A stretch of DNA of 64,000 nt from Novosphingobium sp. PhB165 (GTDB lineage: Bacteria > Pseudomonadota > Alphaproteobacteria > Sphingomonadales > Sphingomonadaceae): positions 1-64,000 of the forward strand of contig NZ_SLVB01000002.1 in assembly GCF_004341845.1 (NCBI RefSeq), written 5' to 3'. Positions 1 through 9,368 of this stretch are shown piece after piece (within the stretch, counting starts at the first letter, position 1; every line of letters begins with the position of its first letter). The position numbers and the translations under genes are program-made. The notes below the pieces were generated by a model. That model was not told where the DNA came from. It ran no database searches and saw only the letters and a program-made list of their open reading frames with translations.

Positions 1-96
1 GCAACCCGCTACGACAAACTGGCCGAGAACTTCCTTGCCATGGTTCAACTCGCTTCAATACGGCTGTGGCTTCGCGTTTATGAGTCTACAGCCTAG
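1..96 (+). CDS. IS5-type transposase, 3' end only
   Basis: The first 31 codons of the window read in frame to a TAG at 94-96. They end with RYDKLAENFLA, then MVQLASIRLWLRVYESTA, which resembles the C-terminus of DDE transposases of the IS5 family. The rest lies left of the window, so neither catalytic residues nor the left end of the element can be seen. The stop codon overlaps the stop of the convergent AraC gene (93-95), so the element's right end must fall at or just beyond this point. The family call rests on the short C-terminal signature only. Confidence 0.7.
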   Translation, partial: ATRYDKLAENFLAMVQLASIRLWLRVYESTA

Positions 97-1001
97 ATCG
101 CCTCGAACGCGTCGGACTTATGACCGCGCAGCCGGACAACGTCACGAACCGGAGGTTCGCCGAAATGCCGCGCATATTCGCGGCTGAACTGCGACGCGCT
201 CTCGTATCCGACCGCAAAGGCCGCGCGCGCTGCGTCGGGGCTGACGGTAAGCAGGCGGCGCGCGGTCTGCAATCGCAGGCTCTTCTGGTACTGCAACGGG
301 CTCATACCTGTTGCCGCCTTGAAGTGGCGGTGGAACGAAGGAACGCTCATTCCCGCGATCTGCGCGAGAGACTCCGTCCTGAGTTGCTGGTCGAAATTCC
401 GGCGGACGCATTCAATCGCCCGGCGAATGCGGGACAGTCGGCTATCCTCGCATCCGATCTGCCGCAGCATCGAGCCGTGACCGCTTTGCAGCAGCCGATA
501 GAGGACCTCCCGCTCGCGTGCGGGGCCCAGGATGGGAATGTCGCCGGGAGTATCCAGCAAGGCCAGAAGCTGCTCCCAGGCGAGAAGAATATCGGATGTG
601 ACCGGCGCGACGCCGAACCCGGCAAGCGGGCCCGCATCATCCCCGTTTGTGGCGGTAAGGGGCAGTTCGGCGAGCAGTTCCGCCAGAACCTCCCGGTTGA
701 GCGCAAGGCTCGTTACCAGATAGGGGCGATCACGCGATGCCTCGATCACGCAGCCGACTGCGGCAACTTCCACCGAAGTCACGAAGCAGGTTGCCGCGTC
801 ATAGCGCAGCACGCGATTGCCGATCGTGACCTGCTTGGCGCCGCGCAGGACCAGGCAGATCATCGGTTCATAGCGGCTGCTCATGGCCGAGCCCACCTCG
901 TGCGCCGCGTGGATGCGCAGGCGCGGCACGGCGGTTTCCGGCACCGGGCCGCCGACATGGCGCTCCACGCGCCGGCACATGCGATCAAGCGTCTCCTGCA
1001 T
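93..1001 (-). CDS. AraC-family transcriptional regulator
   Basis: A 302-residue regulator with an N-terminal effector domain of the AraC_N type (about residues 25-190) and a C-terminal double helix-turn-helix. The helix-turn-helix is seen as SLAQIAGMSVPSFHRHFKAATG and later YESASQFSREYARHFGEPP, the usual AraC signature. The frame stays open far upstream, but the start at 1001 gives the length of the two related regulators in this window (301 residues each). It is divergent from an SDR and an aldo/keto reductase (1171-3166), its likely targets. A direct repeat of GATCGGGCA lies between the genes. The stop codon overlaps the transposase stop, so its last residues may have been set by an insertion. 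Confidence 0.88.
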   Translation of the reverse strand: MQETLDRMCRRVERHVGGPVPETAVPRLRIHAAHEVGSAMSSRYEPMICLVLRGAKQVTIGNRVLRYDAATCFVTSVEVAAVGCVIEASRDRPYLVTSLALNREVLAELLAELPLTATNGDDAGPLAGFGVAPVTSDILLAWEQLLALLDTPGDIPILGPAREREVLYRLLQSGHGSMLRQIGCEDSRLSRIRRAIECVRRNFDQQLRTESLAQIAGMSVPSFHRHFKAATGMSPLQYQKSLRLQTARRLLTVSPDAARAAFAVGYESASQFSREYARHFGEPPVRDVVRLRGHKSDAFEAI

Positions 1002-1045
1002 GGCACCTACTATCGTACTGCCGGTGGCGCGATTCAACCATGCTG

Positions 1046-1079
1046 ATAGGATCGGGCAAGGCGTTGAGACGATCGGGCA
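1046..1079. promoter_or_regulatory. candidate AraC operator: direct repeat and shared motif
   Basis: Between the divergent AraC and SDR genes, GATCGGGCA occurs at 1050-1058 and again at 1071-1079, 21 bp apart, about two helical turns on the same face. ATAGGATCGGGCAAGG at 1046-1061 recurs with one change at 18722-18737, in front of another AraC/SDR pair. AraC proteins commonly bind direct repeats, but binding here is inferred. Confidence 0.45.
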
Positions 1080-1170
1080 CCTGCATCGGCAATGACGCGC
1101 CCATATGCCGGCCGTGACCTGCAGCCCGGAAATATCGCCGGCCGCTGCCGCCACGCAAATGGAGAGCATC

Positions 1171-2139
1171 ATGACCCAGCAATTTGGCGCGACTTCGACG
1201 ACCGATGACGTGCTTGCAGGCATAGACCTTAGCGGAAAGCGCGTGTTGGTGACCGGCGCATCGGCAGGCATCGGCGTCGAAACCTGCCGTACCCTCGTCG
1301 CCCACGGCGCCGATGTGGTCGGCGCGGCGCGCGATCTGAAGAAAGCCGAAGCTGCGACGCAAGGCGTGCGCGCGGCGGCCGAAGGCAGTAAGGGCAGCTT
1401 CGAACTCGTGGAACTGGATCTCGCGTCGCTCGCAAGTGTGCGCAGCTGCGCGGACCGTCTGAACGCGGATGGCGGGCCGTTCGACATCGTGATCGCCAAT
1501 GCCGGGGTCATGGCAGCGCCGTTCGGACATACGCAGGACGGTTTCGAAACCCAGTTCGGCACCAACCATCTGGGCCATTTCCTGCTCGTCAACCGTATCG
1601 CCTCGCTCCTGAAACCGGGTGGCCGGCTCGTGAACCTGTCGTCGGCCGGGCATCGCTACGGCAACGTGAGCCTTGACGATCCGGGCTTCGAACAGACCCC
1701 CTACGATCCATGGGTTGCCTATGGTCGCTCCAAGACCGCCAATATCCTCTTCGCAGTAGAGTTCGACCGGCGGCATCGGGATAGCGGCATTCGCGCCACG
1801 GCCGTGCATCCCGGCGTGATCTGGGACACCGAACTGTCCCGGTACATGACCGAGGAAGACAAGGAGGCACTGGTCGCCACGATCGGCGCCGGCCTTGAAG
1901 CTGCGGGCCAGCCGCCGCTCGTCTACAAGTCGATCCCGCAAGGCGCGGCGACCTCGGTCTGGAGCGCGATCGTCGCGGAGCCTTCCGAAATCGGCGGACG
2001 CTATTGCGAGGACTGCCATGTCGCGGAAATGCAGGAGAGCGAAGGCCTGCGTGGCGGCGTGCAGCCCTATGCCCTCGATCCGGAAACCGCGAAGGCGCTT
2101 TGGGCGAAGAGTGAGGAACTGGTTGGCGAGCGTTTCTGA
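1171..2139 (+). CDS. short-chain dehydrogenase/reductase, retinol-dehydrogenase-like
   Basis: A 322-residue NAD(P)-dependent oxidoreductase with the Rossmann motif TGASAGIG near residue 30, NAGVM, and the catalytic Tyr-x3-Lys as YGRSKTAN. The longer C-terminal part fits the retinol-dehydrogenase/WWOX-like group of SDRs rather than the 250-residue core type. ATG at 1171 is chosen because GGAGAG precedes it by about 5 bases; an upstream in-frame ATG near 1105 lacks a ribosome site. An aldo/keto reductase follows 34 bp downstream in the same direction, so the two probably form a carbonyl/alcohol redox operon under the divergent AraC protein. The substrate cannot be told. Confidence 0.9.
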   Translation: MTQQFGATSTTDDVLAGIDLSGKRVLVTGASAGIGVETCRTLVAHGADVVGAARDLKKAEAATQGVRAAAEGSKGSFELVELDLASLASVRSCADRLNADGGPFDIVIANAGVMAAPFGHTQDGFETQFGTNHLGHFLLVNRIASLLKPGGRLVNLSSAGHRYGNVSLDDPGFEQTPYDPWVAYGRSKTANILFAVEFDRRHRDSGIRATAVHPGVIWDTELSRYMTEEDKEALVATIGAGLEAAGQPPLVYKSIPQGAATSVWSAIVAEPSEIGGRYCEDCHVAEMQESEGLRGGVQPYALDPETAKALWAKSEELVGERF

Positions 2140-2173
2140 GGACGTCCGTCTGGCCAAGCTGGGAGCAAATACA

Positions 2174-3166
<993 letters not shown>

Positions 3167-3183
3167 TCGTCGGCTGTATTCGT

Positions 3184-3220
3184 CCCGGCTGGCCGGCCGG
3201 TCAAAGGCTGGTCGGCCGGG
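3184..3220 (+). terminator. hairpin after aldo/keto reductase gene
   Basis: CCCGGCTGGCC at 3184-3194 pairs with GGTCGGCCGGG at 3210-3220, 11 pairs including two G-U, with a 15-base loop. It starts 18 bases after the stop codon. There is no strong T-run, so it is a probable but imperfect terminator. Confidence 0.4.
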
Positions 3221-3390
3221 TGTTTGAACGCTTGCATTGCCTTCTATGCGGCTCAATGCCGGCTTGAGGGAACAACCCTGCGTCGTTGGCAACAAGACCG
3301 ACCATGAACGTATTTATCCTGAACAGCTTTCGGCGATGCCCTTTCGCGATGCGCGCGAGGCGGGCGTTGTATGTCAGCGGCACGTCCCTG

Positions 3391-3410
3391 GAACGATCTA
3401 ATCATCGTTC
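3391..3410. promoter_or_regulatory. perfect inverted repeat upstream of LysR gene
   Basis: GAACGAT and ATCGTTC flank a 6-base spacer. It lies about 95 bp upstream of the preferred LysR start and 15 bp before a second perfect inverted repeat. It is a candidate operator; the bound protein is unknown, and LysR autoregulation is the simplest guess. Confidence 0.45.
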
Positions 3411-3425
3411 CTGAAACCTGACGTT

Positions 3426-3446
3426 CGCAGAGAAATAATCTCTGCG
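3426..3446. promoter_or_regulatory. second perfect inverted repeat upstream of LysR gene
   Basis: CGCAGAGA and TCTCTGCG surround AATAA, giving 8-bp perfect arms. It lies about 60 bp before the preferred start at 3505, or 8 bp before an alternative GTG at 3454. The arms differ in sequence from the 3391-3410 palindrome, so the two may be sites for different proteins. Confidence 0.45.
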
Positions 3447-3504
3447 TGGGATTGTGCACAAGCCAATGCGCGACCACGTTGGCATTCCAACAGGGAATGA
3501 CGAT

Positions 3505-4410
3505 TTGGATCGATTATCGACGTTGCGATTGCTGACGCGTGTTATCGAACTGGGCAGTTTCACGCGTGCCGCGCACGAACTCGGCTTGGGGCAACCATCC
3601 GTCAGCAAGCAGATAGGCTCTCTTGAGGCGCATCTTGGAACGCGGTTGCTGGAGCGCACATCTCGCGGACTCAGGCCGACTGCAGCAGGCCTGGACCTCT
3701 ATCATTCCGCCCGGCGCCTGATCAGTGACCTTGAGGAAACCGAAGCGCGTATCCGCGACGGATCCACTGCGCCAAGTGGACTCGTCCGCGTTGCCACTCC
3801 TCCGGTCCTTGGCCGCATGTACATCATCCCGAGCCTGCCTTCCTTTCTTGCGCAGTTCCCGCAGATCGAGGTCGAGTTTACCGCCGGCCAACCGTTTGCC
3901 GATCTGGTCAAGGACGGAGTCGATGTGGCGCTGCGCGTCGGCGAGCTTGGTTCTTCGGGTCTGATTGCCCGCAAGATTGGTGAGATGCAGATGATCACCG
4001 TTGCTTCTCCAGACTACCTCGCCAGGCATGGCACTCCAGCGGACCTGCGAGATCTGGCACGCCATAAGCTCATCGCAGCCCAAACCGGCGGGCGGGCCAT
4101 CGAATGGCGGTTCAGCGGCGAGGAGGGGACTGTTGCGATCATGCCGACAAGCGCGTTTCGGTCGAACGATGGCGAGGATTTACGGGCCGCTGTGCTCGCA
4201 GGAATCGGCATCCTGCACGGGCCGGGCGCGCTGTTTCATGCGGATCTGGAAGCAGGCAGGATCGTCAGAATTCTCGAAGCCTATAAAGCGGATACCGATC
4301 CGATCCATCTTGTCACGCCGGGTGGCCGCAAAATGCCATATCGCGTGCGCGTCTTCATCGATTTTCTCGCGGCGACCTTCGCTAGCCAGCCCGGCCTTCA
4401 GATACCCTGA
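3505..4410 (+). CDS. LysR-family transcriptional regulator
   Basis: About 301 residues. The N-terminal winged helix-turn-helix reads GSFTRAAHELGLGQPSVSKQIGSLEAHLGTRLLERTSRGLRPT, split here as family pattern rather than a single motif, and the C-terminal half is a periplasmic-binding-like effector domain. The start is uncertain. TTG at 3505 gives the classical MDRLSTLRLL opening and has AGGGA 8 bases upstream; GTG 3454 and ATG 3466 are in frame but without a convincing ribosome site. Two perfect inverted repeats lie just upstream. Downstream genes in the same direction encode an NTF2-like protein and an SDR, plausible targets. The inducer is unknown. Confidence 0.88.
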   Translation: MDRLSTLRLLTRVIELGSFTRAAHELGLGQPSVSKQIGSLEAHLGTRLLERTSRGLRPTAAGLDLYHSARRLISDLEETEARIRDGSTAPSGLVRVATPPVLGRMYIIPSLPSFLAQFPQIEVEFTAGQPFADLVKDGVDVALRVGELGSSGLIARKIGEMQMITVASPDYLARHGTPADLRDLARHKLIAAQTGGRAIEWRFSGEEGTVAIMPTSAFRSNDGEDLRAAVLAGIGILHGPGALFHADLEAGRIVRILEAYKADTDPIHLVTPGGRKMPYRVRVFIDFLAATFASQPGLQIP

Positions 4411-4524
4411 GCATTCTTGCAGGGAATGGTTGCTATGCTCTTCCGCTGCCTACTGCACAGGAGCAGCGGGCCCTAGATCCGGCTGATGTCGCCAAGACGA
4501 CGCCAACCAGATCAGGACCGTATC

Positions 4525-5001
4525 ATGTTGAAGACCAACCAGCCGATCCAGCCAAGCGATGCTGCAGATAAGCTCGCAGCGGCGGAAACCCTCTACCGCT
4601 TCGCCGCCGGCATCGACCTCAAGAATTCCGATCTGCTCGCATCGGCCTTCGCGGCGGACGCCGTGTCCGATTTCAGGCCAGCCGCGGCCAAGGCCGGTTT
4701 CGAATATCCGGTGCTGCAGGGGCGGGAGAATATCGTCGCGGCCCTATCCGGATCGCTCAAGTCCCTCGATACCACGCATTCGGTCAGCAATCCGCGCGTC
4801 ACCGTCGATGGTGACCGGGCTCGCCTTGATGCACTGGTGGAGGCGCAGCATGTGCCAGCAGCCGACCCTTCGCGGCACTATCTCATGAAGAACCGCTACG
4901 ATGTCGAACTGGTTCGCGGCGATGATGCTTGGGTCATACAACGCGTCACGATCGATAACGTCTGGCGTTCCGGCGATCCGTCTGTGCTCTCCGTCATCTG
5001 A
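4525..5001 (+). CDS. SnoaL/NTF2-like protein
   Basis: A 158-residue protein of the cone-shaped NTF2-like superfamily, SnoaL-like type. Typical features are an N-terminal helix with LAAAETLYRFAAGIDLKN, an aspartate-rich segment FAADAVSDF, and the closing strand DDAWVIQRVTIDNVWRSGD. Members include polyketide cyclases, ketosteroid isomerases and many uncharacterised accessory proteins of aromatic and steroid degradation. ATG 4525 has AGGA 8 bases upstream; an upstream in-frame ATG at 4486 has none. It sits between a LysR regulator and an SDR and may act on the same substrate as the SDR. Confidence 0.8.
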   Translation: MLKTNQPIQPSDAADKLAAAETLYRFAAGIDLKNSDLLASAFAADAVSDFRPAAAKAGFEYPVLQGRENIVAALSGSLKSLDTTHSVSNPRVTVDGDRARLDALVEAQHVPAADPSRHYLMKNRYDVELVRGDDAWVIQRVTIDNVWRSGDPSVLSVI

Positions 5002-5072
5002 AGGCCGAGCGGTAGCGACCGATACCATCGCAGCCATGCGACATTCCGGCTTTCGCCGAGAGGGAAGATTTC

Positions 5073-5819
5073 ATGAGATTAACGGGAAAAGTCGCGCTCG
5101 TCACGGGCGCGTCGAGCGGCATCGGTGCGGGCATAGCCCGGGCTTTGGGCGCCGAGGGGGCGAGCGTCATCGTGAATTACGCCACCAGCAAGAACGGCGC
5201 CGACGCGGTGGTGGCATTGATCGAAGCTGAGGGCGGAGCAGCAGCTGCCCTCCAAGCCGATATGTCGAAGGAGAGCGATGTTGTCCGTCTTTTCAACGAC
5301 GTCATCGCGCGGCACGGCAGGCTGGATATTCTCATCAACAACGCCGGCGTTGCAAAGTTCGAGACGGCGGAGAGCCTGACCGAAGACGCCTTTCACAAGC
5401 AGTTCAATGTGAACGTGCTTGGCTATTTTCTTGCCATCCGCGAAGCGGTCAGACATTTCGGCGAGGATGGCGGCAGCATCGTCAACATCAGCTCGATCCT
5501 CAGCACGCATCCATCTCCCGGCACCAGCATCTACGCGGCGACCAAAGGCGCGGTCGATACCATGACCTATGCGCTGGCGCGTGAACTTGGCCCGCGCGGC
5601 ATCCGCGTGAACGCCGTCATGCCCGGCTATACCAACACCCGCGCGACCGAAGGCAATTTCGCGGGCGAGCTTGGCGAAAGACTGCTCGCCGAGACGCCGT
5701 TCGGACGCTTCGGCGAGCCGGAGGATATTGCGCCCACCGTCCTGTTCCTGGCATCGGAAGATGCCCACTGGGTCAGCGGCGAGTCGATCAGGGCCACCGG
5801 CGGCGCACGCGGCGTCTGA
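5073..5819 (+). CDS. short-chain dehydrogenase/reductase
   Basis: A classical 248-residue SDR with TGASSGIG at about residues 11-18, NNAGVA, the active-site Ser in NISS and Tyr-x3-Lys in YAATKGA. The C-terminus has the usual PEDIAPTVLFLASEDAHWVSG segment. AGGGAAGA precedes the ATG. It is closest in form to the FabG-like 3-oxoacyl reductase/glucose dehydrogenase group, but the substrate cannot be read from sequence. It follows the NTF2-like gene by 71 bp. Its 3' end overlaps by 32 bp a convergent remnant of a DNA glycosylase gene. Confidence 0.9.
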   Translation: MRLTGKVALVTGASSGIGAGIARALGAEGASVIVNYATSKNGADAVVALIEAEGGAAAALQADMSKESDVVRLFNDVIARHGRLDILINNAGVAKFETAESLTEDAFHKQFNVNVLGYFLAIREAVRHFGEDGGSIVNISSILSTHPSPGTSIYAATKGAVDTMTYALARELGPRGIRVNAVMPGYTNTRATEGNFAGELGERLLAETPFGRFGEPEDIAPTVLFLASEDAHWVSGESIRATGGARGV

Positions 5820-6105
5820 AACGTGAGGGCCGGCCTTGCTCCAAAATCTGCGCCCTGCGGAAGCAGACCGGGAGGTGGTCGTTGGTGATGCCGACGGCCT
5901 GCATCCAGGCGTAGACGATCGTCGGCCCGACAAACTTGAAGCCTCGTGCCTTCAGATTTTTTGAGAGGGTCACCGACGGCGCGGTCTGCGCGTCGGTGAC
6001 TCTGCCTTCGATCGGCTTGCCCGAAGTAAAGGACCAGCAATGGGTGGCGAAATCCTCGCCGCGATCCTGCTTGTCCTCCATAGCCAGGCCCTCTCGCCGC
6101 GTCAC
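5788..6105 (-). pseudogene. tag: 3-methyladenine DNA glycosylase I (tag) remnant
   Basis: This frame encodes only the C-terminal third of a Tag-type glycosylase. WSFTSGKPIEG, then LSKNLKARGFKFVGPTIVYA and WMQAVGITNDHLPVCFR match the end of the family, where FVGPT and the NDH segment help bind zinc and the flipped base. A complete Tag is about 190 residues; about 75 recognisable residues remain. The N-terminal zinc and substrate-binding part is absent, and the saccharopine-dehydrogenase-like gene occupies its place. The last residues run antisense into the neighbouring SDR and look unrelated. It is probably a non-functional relic of a rearrangement. Confidence 0.7.
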
Positions 6106-7091
6106 TGATCGACGATACGGGTGTCGGCGATCGTCTCGGCAAAGCCGATGCCGAACAGCGTGGCCGGGGTCTGGAAGCCCGGTCGCGCCTCGCCGCCCAC
6201 AACCCGCCGCGCTGCTTCTGCTGCCGCGATCGTCGTGAACGTATAGCCGTTTACGGTATCGAGCAGCGAACGAACCACGGTCCCGTCGTCGCCGGTCACT
6301 TCCACCGCCGCCTGATAGCGATTGGCTTCGCGCTGTTCCAGGGTGGGGCCATCCGGCATCTGCGCCAGATCGCCCTCGGGGAAGGCGCCCTCCGACACAT
6401 GGACGAACGTCTCGATGTTCGGGATGCCCGTGGCGCGCCAGATCGTGATGAGATCGGGCAGCGTCACCGGGAAGGATGTGGCTGGCCCCCTGCCGAAATC
6501 GAAGGTGCGGACCTCACCCGCATCGCGGCTGACCAGCGTGCCATCGACGCGGTGGAGTGTCTGCGCTGTCACATTCTCGCTGGCACTGATCGCCGACCCA
6601 CGGGAAAAGCCGCCGGTGACGTGCAGCGCGATGCTGAGCTTGGAGGGAGCAGCGACGCGTTTCGCTGCGTGTCCCGCCAGCGATCCGAGCATCGCCACGC
6701 TTCCGCCGCTACCGGGCAACAGCATTACGCCGGCCGCCTGGGCTTCCGCATCCAGCGTCTCTGCAAGGCGGTAGCTGTCCATTTCGGCCGCGATGTCGAG
6801 ATAGTGGACCCCGGGCGCCAGGCAAGCGCGCATCATTGGCTCGGCCGTATGCATGAAGGGACCGGCACAATTCAGCAGCACGCCGATATCCTCCATCGCT
6901 ACCTCGGCGGCGGCTCGGTCATCGACGACGAACAGCCGATATTCGACGTTCAGTTCCGAGGCGAATAAGTTGAGCCTGCTTTCGTCCTTCACTCTTCCGG
7001 CGATGACGAAGTCGAGGCCGTGTGCCTTGGCGTTGATGGACGCCATGCGCCCGGTGTAGCCGGCGGCGCCGTAAATCATCAATTTCGTCAT
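6102..7091 (-). CDS. saccharopine dehydrogenase-like NAD(P)-binding protein
   Basis: A 329-residue protein starting MTKLMIYGAAGYTGRM, a GxxGxxG Rossmann motif typical of saccharopine dehydrogenase/trans-acting enoyl reductase-like oxidoreductases. LLNCAGPFMHTAEPMMRACL and YLDIAAEMD are family segments lining the nucleotide site. The start is fixed by its position one base after the TGA of the glyoxalase-like gene, suggesting translational coupling. It is the last complete gene of the SDR - glyoxalase-like - dehydrogenase operon running leftward from 8245. Its stop codon overlaps the first codon of the tag remnant. The substrate is unknown; lysine metabolism is not implied by the context. Confidence 0.85.
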   Translation of the reverse strand: MTKLMIYGAAGYTGRMASINAKAHGLDFVIAGRVKDESRLNLFASELNVEYRLFVVDDRAAAEVAMEDIGVLLNCAGPFMHTAEPMMRACLAPGVHYLDIAAEMDSYRLAETLDAEAQAAGVMLLPGSGGSVAMLGSLAGHAAKRVAAPSKLSIALHVTGGFSRGSAISASENVTAQTLHRVDGTLVSRDAGEVRTFDFGRGPATSFPVTLPDLITIWRATGIPNIETFVHVSEGAFPEGDLAQMPDGPTLEQREANRYQAAVEVTGDDGTVVRSLLDTVNGYTFTTIAAAEAARRVVGGEARPGFQTPATLFGIGFAETIADTRIVDQ

Positions 7092-7092
7092 A

Positions 7093-7488
7093 TCAGTGCT
7101 GCCAGCTCTTGTAGGTGAATTCGAGGCTGTATCCGTCCGGATCCAGCACGTTTGCGGCGTAATAGCGGGGATCGTAATGGAGCCGGGGTCCGGGCGGTCC
7201 GTTGTCGGTCGCACCCGCCGCGATGGCCGCGGCGTAGGCCGCATCGACCTCTGCGCGCGAACTGGCAATGAAGCCGACATGGGCGGCCCCGCCCTCGACG
7301 GAGCCGGATCGCAGCCAGAAGGCCATCCGGTTGTTCTTGCCGAAACCCTTGAGGTCCGGGTGCCCCGGAGGGCCATCCTTTCCATCGTAATCGACCCGCT
7401 GCGTGATCCCCAGCGGCGCTAATGCGGCGGTGTAAAAGGCGATTGAGCGATCGAGATCGCTGACCGACAGGAAGACGTGATCGAGCAT
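7093..7488 (-). CDS. VOC-family (glyoxalase-like) protein
   Basis: A 131-residue vicinal-oxygen-chelate protein. MLDHVFLSVSDLDRSIAFY carries the first metal His, and VLDPDGYSLEFTYK near the C-terminus carries the conserved acidic ligand; a single domain of two beta-alpha-beta-beta-beta units is expected. Members include glyoxalases, dioxygenases and resistance proteins; this one is an unassigned lyase/bleomycin-resistance-like member. ATG 7488 has GGAGAG directly upstream, so a longer N-terminal extension into the SDR is rejected. It lies between the SDR and the saccharopine-dehydrogenase-like gene, coupled to the latter by a one-base gap. Confidence 0.87.
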   Translation of the reverse strand: MLDHVFLSVSDLDRSIAFYTAALAPLGITQRVDYDGKDGPPGHPDLKGFGKNNRMAFWLRSGSVEGGAAHVGFIASSRAEVDAAYAAAIAAGATDNGPPGPRLHYDPRYYAANVLDPDGYSLEFTYKSWQH

Positions 7489-7501
7489 GTGGCTCTCCCG
7501 T

Positions 7502-8245
7502 TCAGATGATGTAGCCGCCGGCGATTTCGATCGCCTGCGCATTGACCCAACGATTGTGATCAGAGAACAGCCCCGCGATGACGCCGCCGACATCGTCCGG
7601 TTCGCCCACGCGGCCGAGCGCGGTTTGCCCGGCCAGCATGGCTTCAAACTCGTCGTTGAGACCGCCGCCGAGCTGGGTGCGGATCGCGCCCGGTGAGATC
7701 GAATTGGCGCGGATGCCGCGATGCCCGAACTCCTTCGCCATGTAGCGGGTTAGAACCTCTAGCCCGCCCTTGAAGCTGGCATAGGGTGCGACACCGACGG
7801 TTGCGACGCGCGTGGTGGCGCTTGCGACATTCACGATATGGCTGCCATCGGCCATGATCGGCAGCAACGTCTGCGTCAGGAAGAACGGCCCTTTGAGATG
7901 GACGGCGAACAGGCCGTCGAATTCTGCTTCCGTGACCGTCGCTATCGGATTGAAGACGCCATATCCGGCGTTGTTGACGAGGCCGTCGAAATCCTCGCGG
8001 TCCCAGCGAGCCTTCAGCGCCACCTGGACAGCATCACGGAAGGCGGGAAATGCCGACGTGTCTGCAACGTCAAGTTTCAGCGTGACGGCCTTGCCGCCAT
8101 TCGCCTCGATATCGGCCGCGACCGCCTCAGCGCAAGCAGGGTTGCTGTTGTAGGTGAGGATGACCCCCATGCCTTCCTTCGCGCAGAGGCGAGCAGTGCT
8201 GGCACCGATGCCCCGGCTCCCACCGGTGACGATGACGATTTTCAT
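7502..8245 (-). CDS. short-chain dehydrogenase/reductase
   Basis: A 247-residue classical SDR: TGGSRGIG at about residues 7-14, VNNAGYG, active-site Ser in VASATT and Tyr-x3-Lys in PYASFKGG, ending in the typical AQAIEIAGGYII. MKIVIVTGG is the natural start, with GGAGC upstream. It is divergent from an AraC regulator (8370-9275), the same arrangement seen at 93-2139 and 17818-19647. It leads a three-gene leftward operon with a VOC protein and a saccharopine-dehydrogenase-like protein. Natural substrate unknown. Confidence 0.9.
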   Translation of the reverse strand: MKIVIVTGGSRGIGASTARLCAKEGMGVILTYNSNPACAEAVAADIEANGGKAVTLKLDVADTSAFPAFRDAVQVALKARWDREDFDGLVNNAGYGVFNPIATVTEAEFDGLFAVHLKGPFFLTQTLLPIMADGSHIVNVASATTRVATVGVAPYASFKGGLEVLTRYMAKEFGHRGIRANSISPGAIRTQLGGGLNDEFEAMLAGQTALGRVGEPDDVGGVIAGLFSDHNRWVNAQAIEIAGGYII

Positions 8246-8369
8246 TGGATAGCTCCTCGCGATGTTGTCGAGCCTTGAACTACGCCGATGGACTGGACGG
8301 CGCTTACCGGATCCTCCTCGATCCATGCCTATTTCTGCTTTTGGGTTGGTCGATGGAGCTGTGCGTGAG

Positions 8370-9275
8370 ATGGTCGTGCGCATGAACACGAACCTGACCG
8401 AACTGCGACGCCTGGCCGCGCACGCCGAAAATCGGCGTACCGACACGGGCATCCCTCGGGTGGCGATGGTGCAGGGCGAGATCCCTGAACATCAGTTGGC
8501 AGCGGTCTATGATCCGATGATCAACCTCATTCTTACCGGATCGAAGACGATGACAGTCGGAGACCGCACACTGCGCTACGATCCGGCCACCTATTTCGTG
8601 ATGTCGGTCGATCTGCCCGCCGTGGGCTCGGTTCATCCGGCAGAAACCGGCGAGCCCTATCTGGCCGTGAGCCTCACTCTGGAGCCGACGATTGTCGCAA
8701 ATCTGCTGACGGACCTGCCCAAACCTGCTGGAGGCGATCTCTACAGCCCCGGTTTCTCGATTGCGCCGGTCACGGACGAACTGCTCGACGCCTGGGTTCG
8801 AATGTTACGCCTGATGGAGCATCCTGGCGACATCGCCGCGCTGGCTCCCGCTTATGAGCGCGAAATCCTCTACCGCGTCCTTCAGGGACCCCAGGGCTGG
8901 ATGCTGCGGGACATCGCTGCGCCCGGAACGGCGCTCTCGCGTGTCAGCATCGCCATCCAATGGATCCGCGAGAATTTCACCAAACCACTGAGAGTCGAGG
9001 CTCTTGCTGCGATGGCAGCGCTCAGCGTTTCTGCGTTTCACCGGCACTTCAAGGCGGTCACGGCGCTCAGCCCGCTTCAGTATCAGAAACGGATCCGGCT
9101 GCTTCACGCACGATCGCTGTTAATCGCTGGAGAGGGAAACGCGACCTCGATTGCGTTTGGCGTAGGCTACGAAAGCCCCACCCAGTTCAGCCGGGAATAC
9201 TCGCGCTATTTCGGACTGCCACCGTCGAAGGATTCATTGCAGATCGTGCACAGCGTCCACAAGACGATGGCCTAG
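8370..9275 (+). CDS. AraC-family transcriptional regulator
   Basis: A 301-residue regulator closely resembling the one at 93-1001: AraC_N effector domain, then two helix-turn-helix motifs with ALSVSAFHRHFKAVTALSP and YESPTQFSREYSRYFGLPPS. ATG at 8370 is preferred because GGAG lies about 11 bases upstream and the resulting length equals its relatives; in-frame alternatives at 8262, 8322 and 8382 exist. It is divergent from an SDR-led operon ending at 6102, its probable target. A degenerate copy (11 of 16) of the motif shared by the other two AraC/SDR promoters lies at 8302-8317. Confidence 0.88.
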   Translation: MVVRMNTNLTELRRLAAHAENRRTDTGIPRVAMVQGEIPEHQLAAVYDPMINLILTGSKTMTVGDRTLRYDPATYFVMSVDLPAVGSVHPAETGEPYLAVSLTLEPTIVANLLTDLPKPAGGDLYSPGFSIAPVTDELLDAWVRMLRLMEHPGDIAALAPAYEREILYRVLQGPQGWMLRDIAAPGTALSRVSIAIQWIRENFTKPLRVEALAAMAALSVSAFHRHFKAVTALSPLQYQKRIRLLHARSLLIAGEGNATSIAFGVGYESPTQFSREYSRYFGLPPSKDSLQIVHSVHKTMA

Positions 9276-9368
9276 CCGATGGTCGTCAGGCGCTCGTGGC
9301 ATTTGGAGGCAGCGCGGGTGAATGCATTCAGCCTTTGCATTCGTTCTAACTCGCGATAGGCGCGCGGC

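Noticed and set aside
1002..1592. An N-terminal extension of the first AraC gene.
   Set aside because: It lies antisense to the SDR and would make the protein about 200 residues longer than its relatives.
4443..4469. A CCGCTGC/GCAGCGG hairpin after the first LysR gene.
   Set aside because: Seven base pairs with a long loop and no T-run are common by chance in GC-rich DNA.
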